DNA of 43,441 nt from Bacteroidales bacterium (GTDB taxonomy: Bacteria > Bacteroidota > Bacteroidia > Bacteroidales > UBA932), in assembly GCA_022777585.1 (NCBI GenBank), contig JALFFZ010000079.1, positions 1 through 43,441 of the forward strand, read 5' to 3'. The position numbers and the translations under genes are program-made. The notes beneath the pieces are model-generated. The model was not told the DNA's origin. It worked only from the letters and a program-made list of their open reading frames with translations, and did not search any database. Below, in pieces: positions 1 through 7,199 of this stretch. How positions within the stretch are numbered: the first letter of the stretch is position 1; each line of letters starts with the position of its first letter.

Positions 1-161
1 CCTCAAGTCGCATCGTGGGGTAAGGGGATGGTGGCTACATATTGATGTTGTGCTGTTGCTTTTTACTGAAAGCTGCTACTAACGACTCATAAATCTACCC
101 TTAATCGTGTATTGGATGATAGTTGCGGATTTTAGGTATAATAATTTAATCTAGGATTAAG
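1..161. other. Upstream flank of defence operon, no complete gene
   Basis: No complete gene is visible here. The first frame reads 14 codons to a TGA at about base 45 and could be the tail of a gene that starts outside the window, but nothing identifies it. The rest is AT-rich and contains TATAAT-like stretches at about 139-152. A convincing Bacteroidetes TAnnTTTG promoter for the operon that starts at 162 was not found, so that promoter may lie further upstream. Confidence 0.4.
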
Positions 162-2336
162 ATGATAGATTATATACAAATAGGAATAGAGAAAGGACTT
201 ATTTCCCTCAACGAGGATAAGTCTCGAATTAAATATATATGGCAAAAGAAAGAGCGCAATTATAATGATCCCGAAGAAAAGGTACAAGCATTAACTTTTC
301 TTCAGTTGATACTTGACTATAATTATCCAGTGTATCTTATTCGCTTGTTTGTGCCCGTAACGATGGGAAGCGAAGTTAAGGAGGCTGATATTGTTGTCTA
401 TGGTGATGAATTGTGCCTCAGTCCTTTAATCCTTGTTGAATGTAAAAAACAGGAAGTAAGTGAGGCTGAGTTTCAACAGGCCATCAATCAAGCATATAGT
501 TATGCATTTGCTTTGCCTGGTGAGGTGAAATATGTTTGGGTAACCTCTGGTATTAAGAATGAATATTTTGAAGTTGACAAGACTCAAAATACGCGTAATC
601 AGCTTCCTGATATACCACAGTATGGTGTTCAAGAAATAGCTAACTACAAGTATGTTTATGGTGCAGAACATCTTCCGAAAGAAGACGGAAAACAGCGTTT
701 TTTTGATTTGTCTATTATTGACCAAGCAGATTTGACACGTCGTTTTAAACAAGCTCATGAAGCATTATGGGCAGGGGGCCAGTTGAATCCATCTGAAGCT
801 TTTGATGAACTTGATAAGCTCATATTTTGCAAGATCTGGGATGAACGCAAGCCAAGAAAGATGGGTGAACCATACGATTTCCAAATCATAACAATATCAA
901 AGAAAGAAGAAAAGGACGAGCACAAACGCAGGCTTAAAGAAAATGACAATCTGTATAACAGGGTAAAAGCTCTTTATGAAGAAGGTCGAAAGCGTGATGC
1001 AGAAGTGTTTCGTGACAACATTCGATTAACTCCTGAGAAAATTAGGACTGTTGTGAGCTATCTTGAAAGTGTAAACCTTGGGGAAACAGATCTTGATAGT
1101 AAGGGACGTGCGTTTGAAACTTTTATGGGTTCATTCTTCCGCGGAAATTTCGGGCAATACTTTACACCTCGTGAAATTGTAAAATTCATTGTTGATGTGC
1201 TTCCTATTACGCATGATTCAAAAGTATTGGATACATCATGTGGTAGTGGCGGATTCTTGCTCTATGCTCTCAATAAAGTACGAAACGAAGCCACAGATTA
1301 TTATCCGAATTACAAGAATGATGCAAAGCAATATGCCAAGTGGTTCCCTTATTGGCATGACTTTGCTGAGAAGAACCTTTATGGTATAGAAATCAATGAG
1401 CAGATTTCACGTGCAGCCAAGATGAATATGATTATTCACGATGATGGTCATACAAATGTCATAACATCTGATGGACTGGTCTCTGATGCCACCATCAAAG
1501 AGCGTACAGGTAATAAAGGCTTCGAGTATGGAACATTTGATTTCATCATTACTAATCCACCTTTCGGAAGTAACATCCGGCAGACAGAACAGGCATACCT
1601 TAAAACCTATCAGTTAGGTAAAAAGGAAGAAGATTGGCTTGCGGTCAAAGCTAAGGCTGGTGATAATACCCGTGATGGACAACAAAGTGAGGTCCTATTC
1701 ATTGAGCAGGATTATTTGTTCTTAAAAGAAGGAGGAATGCTTGCCATTGTATTGCCTGATGGTATTCTTACAAATAGCAGTATGCAGTATGTGCGTACTC
1801 AATTGGAAGACTGGTTCCGTATCGTCGCTGTTGTGAGTATGCCACAAACAGCATTTACCGCAAATGGAGCAGGAGTAAAAAGTTCTGTTTTATTCCTAAA
1901 GAAATGGCCGAAGGATCATACGGAAGAACTTGAAAGCAAGAAGAAATCAATTGAGGCGAAGCTTCTGAAAGATGCTGACTACATTGCGAAAAGAGATCTC
2001 TGGGACAGGGAAATTAGGGAAAAACAGAAAGAAAAAGTTAACTCGATGAAGTCGCGCGATTTAAAGTCAGCTACTGCTATTAAGCAAACTCAAGCTTACA
2101 AAGACTGGAACGCAGAGTTGTTGGCTGAATATGCAGCTAAGATTGACGATTTGAAGTCAAAGCTTACAGATAACTATCTTGAACGCAAACAGAAGGAACT
2201 TCCTGATTATCCTATTTTCATGGCAATAGCAGAAGATATAGGCTATGATGCAACAGGCAAGAAAACTGCGGTTAATGAGTTGGATATTATTGGTGAAGAA
2301 TTAAAAAAGTTCATTATTAGTTTGGATAGAATATGA
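162..2336 (+). CDS. N-6 adenine DNA methyltransferase fused to HsdR-N nuclease domain
   Basis: This 724-residue protein probably modifies adenine in DNA and may also cut it. Residues about 30-130 look like the HsdR N-terminal (HSDR_N_2, PD-(D/E)XK) nuclease domain, with D76 and the E93-C-K95 pair and a Q-rich helix after it. Residues about 190-300 are a HsdM-type helical region. The methyltransferase core has the SAM motif DTSCGSGGF near residue 357 and the catalytic NPPF near 464. Residues about 590-690 are charged and probably coiled coil, as in HsdM tails. Ordinary HsdM is about 500 residues, so the N-terminal part is an addition. The stop overlaps the next gene by four bases (ATGA). No HsdR helicase lies in the window; one could lie upstream. 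With a separate S subunit, the layout resembles BcgI-like type IIB/IIG enzymes. Confidence 0.85.
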   Translation: MIDYIQIGIEKGLISLNEDKSRIKYIWQKKERNYNDPEEKVQALTFLQLILDYNYPVYLIRLFVPVTMGSEVKEADIVVYGDELCLSPLILVECKKQEVSEAEFQQAINQAYSYAFALPGEVKYVWVTSGIKNEYFEVDKTQNTRNQLPDIPQYGVQEIANYKYVYGAEHLPKEDGKQRFFDLSIIDQADLTRRFKQAHEALWAGGQLNPSEAFDELDKLIFCKIWDERKPRKMGEPYDFQIITISKKEEKDEHKRRLKENDNLYNRVKALYEEGRKRDAEVFRDNIRLTPEKIRTVVSYLESVNLGETDLDSKGRAFETFMGSFFRGNFGQYFTPREIVKFIVDVLPITHDSKVLDTSCGSGGFLLYALNKVRNEATDYYPNYKNDAKQYAKWFPYWHDFAEKNLYGIEINEQISRAAKMNMIIHDDGHTNVITSDGLVSDATIKERTGNKGFEYGTFDFIITNPPFGSNIRQTEQAYLKTYQLGKKEEDWLAVKAKAGDNTRDGQQSEVLFIEQDYLFLKEGGMLAIVLPDGILTNSSMQYVRTQLEDWFRIVAVVSMPQTAFTANGAGVKSSVLFLKKWPKDHTEELESKKKSIEAKLLKDADYIAKRDLWDREIREKQKEKVNSMKSRDLKSATAIKQTQAYKDWNAELLAEYAAKIDDLKSKLTDNYLERKQKELPDYPIFMAIAEDIGYDATGKKTAVNELDIIGEELKKFIISLDRI

Positions 2337-3853
2337 AACTAACAGGAATTATTGAGGATGTATTTCGTGGCGTAACAATCTTTCGAGGTTACGCTACATT
2401 AAAAACTTTAGCGAGATTATCTGCCTCTACTAGTTATCAAAGAGACAAAGACCCAGACAGAATAGATGCAATCAAAGATTACATCTCAAATTCATCATAT
2501 GTGTTCTATCCTGAATTAATTCTAGGTTGGCAATTGGATAATCCTGACGCTATTCGAATTATTAAAGAAGAAGAAAACACGAGTAGTGTTTCTTTGAATA
2601 ATGGTATTAAGATTAAAAAGGCAAAATTCAAATTTAAAAGTTTGCCTCTGGGTGAAGAGCCAAAAACAAAAGTAGTTACAATTGAAATTCCAGACTCCAT
2701 CAATGAGTCAATTTTTAATCGCATTGATGGCAATCATCGTTTATCCGTTGTAGATAAAATTAAAGACGAAACAGGAACATACGACAGCGAAATATGTAAT
2801 CAGATAGTTCCTTTCAGTCTGATCATCCAGAACAAATCCAACGATGCGAACAAATTTGAATCTGCATATTTCTATTTGATCAATTCCAAGGCAAAGGCAT
2901 TGACCACAGAAGAAAATCTGAAAGCAATCTTTAAAGCCGATTTTTCAGATATAGAGAAAGAATTACTTTTATCCATAGATAAGCCTCAAATAGATTGTAT
3001 ACAGTACATTTCCGAATATCTAAAGGGAAATCCTATAGACTTTGTACAAGATAAAGAAATTTTCGACTCAGAGATTTACACTTTTTCATGTAAACTTGCA
3101 AAAATAGTTGCAAATACACTAAGTAATTTTAGTGACGACAAAAAAGTCGAATTGCTTTATTCAATTAAATATATCAATAGCATATTTATCACAAGAAAGA
3201 TAAAAACCGATAATCGTGAAGTTTTTCTTGCACTCGTTATTGTTCATTATGCCCAAAACGACATTTTTGATAAATTTGTAGAATGGATCAACACAAATGA
3301 TGTTGGAACTATTGAAAATTTGGATTGTGAACACATTATTCAACTTTTCGATACTCTTCACAAACAGACTTCTTATAAGGTCTTTGTTGCAGTTCCATAT
3401 ATATCATTTAAGAGGGTTAATGAATATAATAAGCTTTTTAAGGAAGTTTTAAGTGATATCTCAAAAAAGATTGGGTTTGGATTAGAATTAATACCCATCA
3501 TGAGATTTAGAGGAGAATCCCAAAGGATTGACCAACGCTTAATTAATTGCATTAAAGAATGCGATATTTTCATAGGAGATTTGTCGACTGTAAATGATAA
3601 TGTTATCTTTGAAGTGGGATTAGCAGAAGGGTGTGGGAAGAAAATCCTTTTAATTAAGGCTGAAGAAGATACAGACCGCATTCTTTTTGATCAAGCGACC
3701 GTTCTTGACAAAGGTAAGATAGTGCCATTTGACATGGACAAACTACAATATATACCGTATTCAAATTCGGGTTATTATAATGATATAAAAAATATCATTA
3801 GAAATAACATCCCAGTTATTGTTGAACAATTAAGAAACGAAGGTCATGTATAA
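2333..3853 (+). CDS. DGQHR-domain protein fused to deoxyribosyltransferase/TIR-like domain
   Basis: This 506-residue protein has two recognisable parts. Residues about 1-200 resemble the DGQHR family that includes DndB of phosphorothioation systems: an YQR motif near residue 43, the signature as DGNHR near 132-136, and a later FYLINSKAK segment that matches the family's F..IN pattern. Residues about 200-345 are helical and unassigned. Residues about 348-500 look like the nucleoside 2-deoxyribosyltransferase/TIR-like fold: a first strand FVAVPY, then CDIFIGDLS near 409, then N-VIFEVGLAEG, where E427 sits at the expected catalytic glutamate. NDT-fold proteins act on nucleotides, and TIR relatives cleave NAD; which applies here is inference. 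It overlaps the methyltransferase by 4 bases and the S gene by 8, so it is very likely part of the same complex or regulated with it. Confidence 0.7.
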   Translation: MKLTGIIEDVFRGVTIFRGYATLKTLARLSASTSYQRDKDPDRIDAIKDYISNSSYVFYPELILGWQLDNPDAIRIIKEEENTSSVSLNNGIKIKKAKFKFKSLPLGEEPKTKVVTIEIPDSINESIFNRIDGNHRLSVVDKIKDETGTYDSEICNQIVPFSLIIQNKSNDANKFESAYFYLINSKAKALTTEENLKAIFKADFSDIEKELLLSIDKPQIDCIQYISEYLKGNPIDFVQDKEIFDSEIYTFSCKLAKIVANTLSNFSDDKKVELLYSIKYINSIFITRKIKTDNREVFLALVIVHYAQNDIFDKFVEWINTNDVGTIENLDCEHIIQLFDTLHKQTSYKVFVAVPYISFKRVNEYNKLFKEVLSDISKKIGFGLELIPIMRFRGESQRIDQRLINCIKECDIFIGDLSTVNDNVIFEVGLAEGCGKKILLIKAEEDTDRILFDQATVLDKGKIVPFDMDKLQYIPYSNSGYYNDIKNIIRNNIPVIVEQLRNEGHV

Positions 3854-5240
3854 TGTTCCTCAACATATAGATAACAACAAAGTCTTCATCCTTCAACGGT
3901 CAGAGATAGAAGGACGTCTTGATCCTAAGATGGCTTTATATAATCGTAAAGTCTTGCACTCATTGTACCCAAAGGTGAGATTGAAAGATGTACTTTTATG
4001 TAAACCGCAGTATGGAGCAAGTGAGTCTGGATTCCCAAGAAGTTCGAGGGAAGAACCTCGTTATATAAGAATTACAGATATAGACGAGAATGGATTGATT
4101 TCTTATAACGAATTGGGGGCAACAGCAAAGAATATTGAAGATAAATACATTCTTGGTGAGAAAGACATTTTAATTGCAAGAAGTGGAGCTACCGTAGGAA
4201 AGGCATACATTCATAAGTCTGCTCCTTATGCTTGCTTTTTTGCAGGTTATCTTATTCGTTTTATTATCAATACGAATAAAGCACTTCCGGAATACATATT
4301 CACTTACACACAACTTAACCCTTACAAAGAGTGGGTTAATGCAATCCAGCGTCCAAGTGGCCAACCCAATATTAATTCTGAAGAATATCAATCTCTTGAA
4401 ATACCTCTACCCAACATAGAGAAACAACAAGTAATAGTTGATCTAATCAAGTCTGCATATTTGCGAAAGAAACAAAAGGAATCCGAAGCCCAACAGCTTT
4501 TGGATAGCATTGACACATATATACTCAACGAGCTTGGAATAACTCTACCGAAAATCAAGACAGATTTAAAGAATAGAATATTCAATGTGAATAGAAGCGA
4601 ACTTGAAGAAAGATTAGATCCAACTGTTTACAAAGATGGTGTTAAACTCTGTTCAAATAATTATGATAATGTGAAGTTGTCTAGTGTTGCATATGTTAAT
4701 CCTACAGGGACGTTTAAGGGAAAAGATATTGAGACCCCAATATCTTTTATACCTATGGAGTCTATAGATGAAATCTATTCAGAAGTAAGCAAACTCGAAG
4801 ACACAACGATAGAAAATGCATCAGGTTTCACTAAATTCAAAGAGGGGGACTTGCTTTGGGCAAAGATAACCCCTTGTATGCAGAATGGAAAGTCAGCCAT
4901 AGCCAAAAACTTGACAAATGGCTTGGGATGTGGCTCAACAGAGTTCTTTGTCATGCGTCCTAAAGATGAACGACTTGCAATAGAATATCTTCACGTAATT
5001 CTTCACATGAAGTGTGTAAGAGAAACAGCGATGCTTTACTTCGGCGGTTCTGCTGGACAACAACGTGTTTCATCTGCATTTCTTGAGAATTTTAATTTGC
5101 CTCTTCCTCCAAAAGATAAGCAGATTGAGATAGCGAACCATGTTTATACTATACGCCAAAAAGCAAAAGCCTTACAAGAAGAAGGCAAAGTCTTATTGGA
5201 GGAAGCAAAAAGAAAAGTAGAATCAATGATAATTGGATAA
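3846..5240 (+). CDS. hsdS: Type I-like specificity subunit (HsdS), two TRDs
   Basis: This 464-residue protein is a DNA specificity subunit. It has two half-repeats. Each starts with a similar stretch (QRSEIEGRLDP near residue 18 and NRSELEERLDP near 250), continues through a variable target-recognition domain, and ends with the conserved region (PLPNIEKQQVIVDLI and PLPPKDKQIEIANHV) followed by a helical spacer. Two complete TRDs predict a bipartite recognition sequence. It starts inside the end of the previous gene (8-base overlap) and the next gene begins three bases after its stop, so translation is coupled. It should guide the upstream methyltransferase-nuclease fusion. No invertible second hsdS copy or recombinase is seen nearby, so there is no sign of phase-variable shuffling in the window. 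Confidence 0.92.
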   Translation: MYNVPQHIDNNKVFILQRSEIEGRLDPKMALYNRKVLHSLYPKVRLKDVLLCKPQYGASESGFPRSSREEPRYIRITDIDENGLISYNELGATAKNIEDKYILGEKDILIARSGATVGKAYIHKSAPYACFFAGYLIRFIINTNKALPEYIFTYTQLNPYKEWVNAIQRPSGQPNINSEEYQSLEIPLPNIEKQQVIVDLIKSAYLRKKQKESEAQQLLDSIDTYILNELGITLPKIKTDLKNRIFNVNRSELEERLDPTVYKDGVKLCSNNYDNVKLSSVAYVNPTGTFKGKDIETPISFIPMESIDEIYSEVSKLEDTTIENASGFTKFKEGDLLWAKITPCMQNGKSAIAKNLTNGLGCGSTEFFVMRPKDERLAIEYLHVILHMKCVRETAMLYFGGSAGQQRVSSAFLENFNLPLPPKDKQIEIANHVYTIRQKAKALQEEGKVLLEEAKRKVESMIIG

Positions 5241-5243
5241 CAA

Positions 5244-5630
5244 ATGGAACCAGAAATAGTAAAGACAACAATAACGCCATTAAAGGATTTACTTCCAGAA
5301 ATATATGGAGATGCTTTAAAACCAGGAATGAAAGCAGTTGGCCATGCTATCGGAGATGCACTAGAGATGTGCTTACTCCCTATAACAGCTATGGGATATG
5401 TACCAAAGTTAGCAAAAAAGTGTTTAGACAAACATCTTAAAACATTTGAACAGAAACTGAATAAAATACCAGAGGACAAGAAAACAGATATTCATCCGCA
5501 GATATCAATTCCTGTTATTCAGAAATTATTATATACAACAAATGACACTATTGCAGAACTTTTTATATACATGGAATCTTACCTAACTTGGCCAGACGGT
5601 ATAGTGTACTGCGCTCAACTCCGTTTATAG
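5244..5630 (+). pseudogene. Truncated Abi-alpha (DUF4393) protein, 3' end replaced
   Basis: The first roughly 105 residues resemble the Abi_alpha (DUF4393, abortive-infection alpha) family: a hydrophobic-amphipathic start, a helical charged middle (KHLKTFEQKLNKIPEDK), then PQISIPVIQKLLYTTND and IAELF, where family members go on to a conserved F-NLLA-SMD segment and a long C-terminal half. Here the family match stops at about base 5,565 and the frame runs another 22 or so codons into sequence that is antisense to the HTH gene on the other strand. The reading frame is therefore a chimera and the protein is about half the usual size. It begins three bases after hsdS and would have been the fourth gene of the defence operon. 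Family assignment is by pattern only. Confidence 0.6.
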
Positions 5631-5844
5631 CAACAACTTGGCGAGCTGTCAGGTACTCTCGGATGTCAGGCACGTTCTGCGCATATGTAACAAATAAGGC
5701 TTCTTTCTTCTCTTTGTCCTTCTTACGCTTGTTTGCTACTTTGCTGCACTTCGGAGAGCAGTAAACGCTGTCTAACGTCTTAATAATAAAGACTTTGCCA
5801 CAAATCGGGCACTTTCTCTTGATTTCAATTCCTAAATTTGCCAT
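5563..5844 (-). pseudogene. Zinc-finger/HTH excisionase-like protein, C-terminus truncated
   Basis: The 93-residue product starts with a small zinc-binding module (CPIC near residue 17 and YCSPKC near 30), a lysine-rich linker, and a MerR/excisionase-type HTH_17 helix pair (ARQVVAINGVERSTLYRLAK). In this family the wing and a further helix follow the G-KIP motif, but here the frame hits a TAA just after KIPCI. Such proteins usually sit next to integrases of Bacteroides mobile elements and bind att or control regions. No integrase is present. The gene converges on, and overlaps, the truncated Abi-alpha frame, so both probably lost their 3' ends in one event. The remaining HTH might still fold, but binding is doubtful. 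Confidence 0.6.
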
Positions 5845-5998
5845 GTCTTCTACTTGTAAGTTTTACTAAGTCCTATATGTATGTTTAAGTATGTTTATGT
5901 CCAACCTTATCTACCATTAAGTCTTGCTACAAGTATGTAACAAAAAAGCCGTAAAAAAGGGGGAATAAGCACATAGAAAACATAATCCCATAAAAAAC
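5845..5998. promoter_or_regulatory. AT-rich control region with 10-bp-spaced GTATGTTTA repeats
   Basis: This stretch lies upstream of the HTH gene. It carries GTATGTTTA at 5879-5887 and again at 5889-5897, exactly one helical turn apart, and a related GTATGTAAC at 5933-5941. ACTTGT at about 5852 and ACAAGT at about 5930 form a distant inverted pair. Repeats of this type are common as excisionase or recombinase arm sites, and one could be bound by the HTH protein. This is inference from spacing only. Confidence 0.3.
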
Positions 5999-6033
5999 AA
6001 ATGGCGTGTAACTCATTGAGCTACACGCCATTT
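5999..6033 (-). terminator. Rho-independent terminator of the mannoside operon
   Basis: A perfect 12-bp inverted repeat (AAATGGCGTGTA and its complement) encloses an 11-base loop. On the minus strand it is followed by TTGTTTTTT. It lies 34 bases beyond the last stop of the leftward susC-to-GH38 operon and should end that transcript. Confidence 0.85.
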
Positions 6034-6066
6034 GATAGTGTTTTGTTATGTCTTTACTTATGTGTC

Positions 6067-7197
6067 TCATTTGACCTCCACAAACTTGAATTCCGGGAGT
6101 CCCCTCGCTGCCGAGAATGCATCAAAATCATACTTGTCCCAATTTCCGAGAAAACTCTTGATGTCAGCTCCCCAGGTATGTTCGGCAATCATTCCCAGCC
6201 GGACGGCGAAGTCCACGGCAGTCCGGGAATACGGTTCAATGTCACCTTTTCTCAACCATTGTGAGAAAAGACGTCCAAGCGCCCTGAATTCCGCCATCCG
6301 CAGAGGAGAACTGCCATATCCATAAATCCAGGTATCGCCGATTTCCGATTCCAATATGGGGAGCATTGATTTCTCAGCCGACAGAATCTCAACCACACGG
6401 TTCAGCGAAGACGCCTCAATCCTGGCATTCGGATAACGCGACCTGAGTCTGCGGTATATATCCCTGACCTGTCCGACTGTATGAGGTCCGTGATTGTCAT
6501 TGGTAAAATTGATAAAGAGAGCAGTCTCGCCATCCGGAAGAATGATATCTTCGCCGTAACCCTTCTGATATATGAGGATTATTTCCTTCCCGGAGACATC
6601 GCGCCAAAGACATATCGGGGGAATCTCAGGAACGGAAGCTGCCGGATTTGACCCGATGTGAAGAAGTTCAATGCCGGCATCAGCCAAAATCGGGACAATC
6701 CCCCTGGTATGGCCCGGGACATCGGTCATCTTCGCAGAAATCGTCTTTTTGCCAAACCTTTCATCAAGCCTCTTTGAAAGATAAAGAGACTATTCGAACA
6801 TATCCCTGTTCATAGACTCGGACTCAACGGTATAAGGGACACCGTTCCACACGATGTCCCCATTTTCAACTGCCGTCTCAAATGTCCTGAGGGATTCCCC
6901 GTCCGCCTGTTTCAGATATGCATCCACTAGCCAGGAACCCATTGTCCACACGTATCTTTCTTCTCCTCCGCTTTCACGAAGGCTTTTGGCCACCTCAATC
7001 GCCTTCGGAATGAATTCCTCAATATATCTCTTCTCAACATTGGAATTCAAATCTGTAAAACCGATATCAAGATGTGTCTTGAATACGACAACGACATTCT
7101 TTACATCTTTGTCGGCTGCTCCGGCATTGACGAAAGCCAAAGTGAGAACCATCAGGCAGAGCATCGCACGAAACCCTGCACCAAATAACCTCAGCAT
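6067..7197 (-). pseudogene. Broken GH38-like (DUF5054-type) glycosidase
   Basis: The start (ATG at 7197, signal peptide, then FKTHLDIGFTDL with the family's H-x-D pair) reads to a TAG at 6792-6790. The same frame continues without a shift for 20 codons (SLYLSKRLDERFGKKTISAK) into a second open stretch beginning MTDVPGHTRGIVP and ending at 6067. A single nonsense codon therefore splits one gene. The joined product would be about 376 residues, shorter than I expect for this family, so the C-terminal part also seems lost. TAG is used as a normal stop elsewhere (for example at 38641), so recoding is unlikely. It follows the intact GH38 gene by a few bases in the same operon and was probably a second alpha-mannosidase-like enzyme with a secretion signal. 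Confidence 0.8.
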
Positions 7198-7199
7198 TT

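Noticed and set aside
3846-5240. Phase-variable hsdS shuffling
   Set aside because: No second hsdS fragment, inverted repeat pair or recombinase gene is present beside it.
5879-5897. GTATGTTTA repeats resemble one half of the GntR operator
   Set aside because: They are direct and not palindromic, lack the AACAT half and lie by an unrelated gene, so they are not counted as GntR sites.
6786-6794. TAG read as a sense codon (recoding)
   Set aside because: Other genes in the window end with TAG at sensible places, for example the barrel protein at 38641, and no suppressor tRNA is visible.
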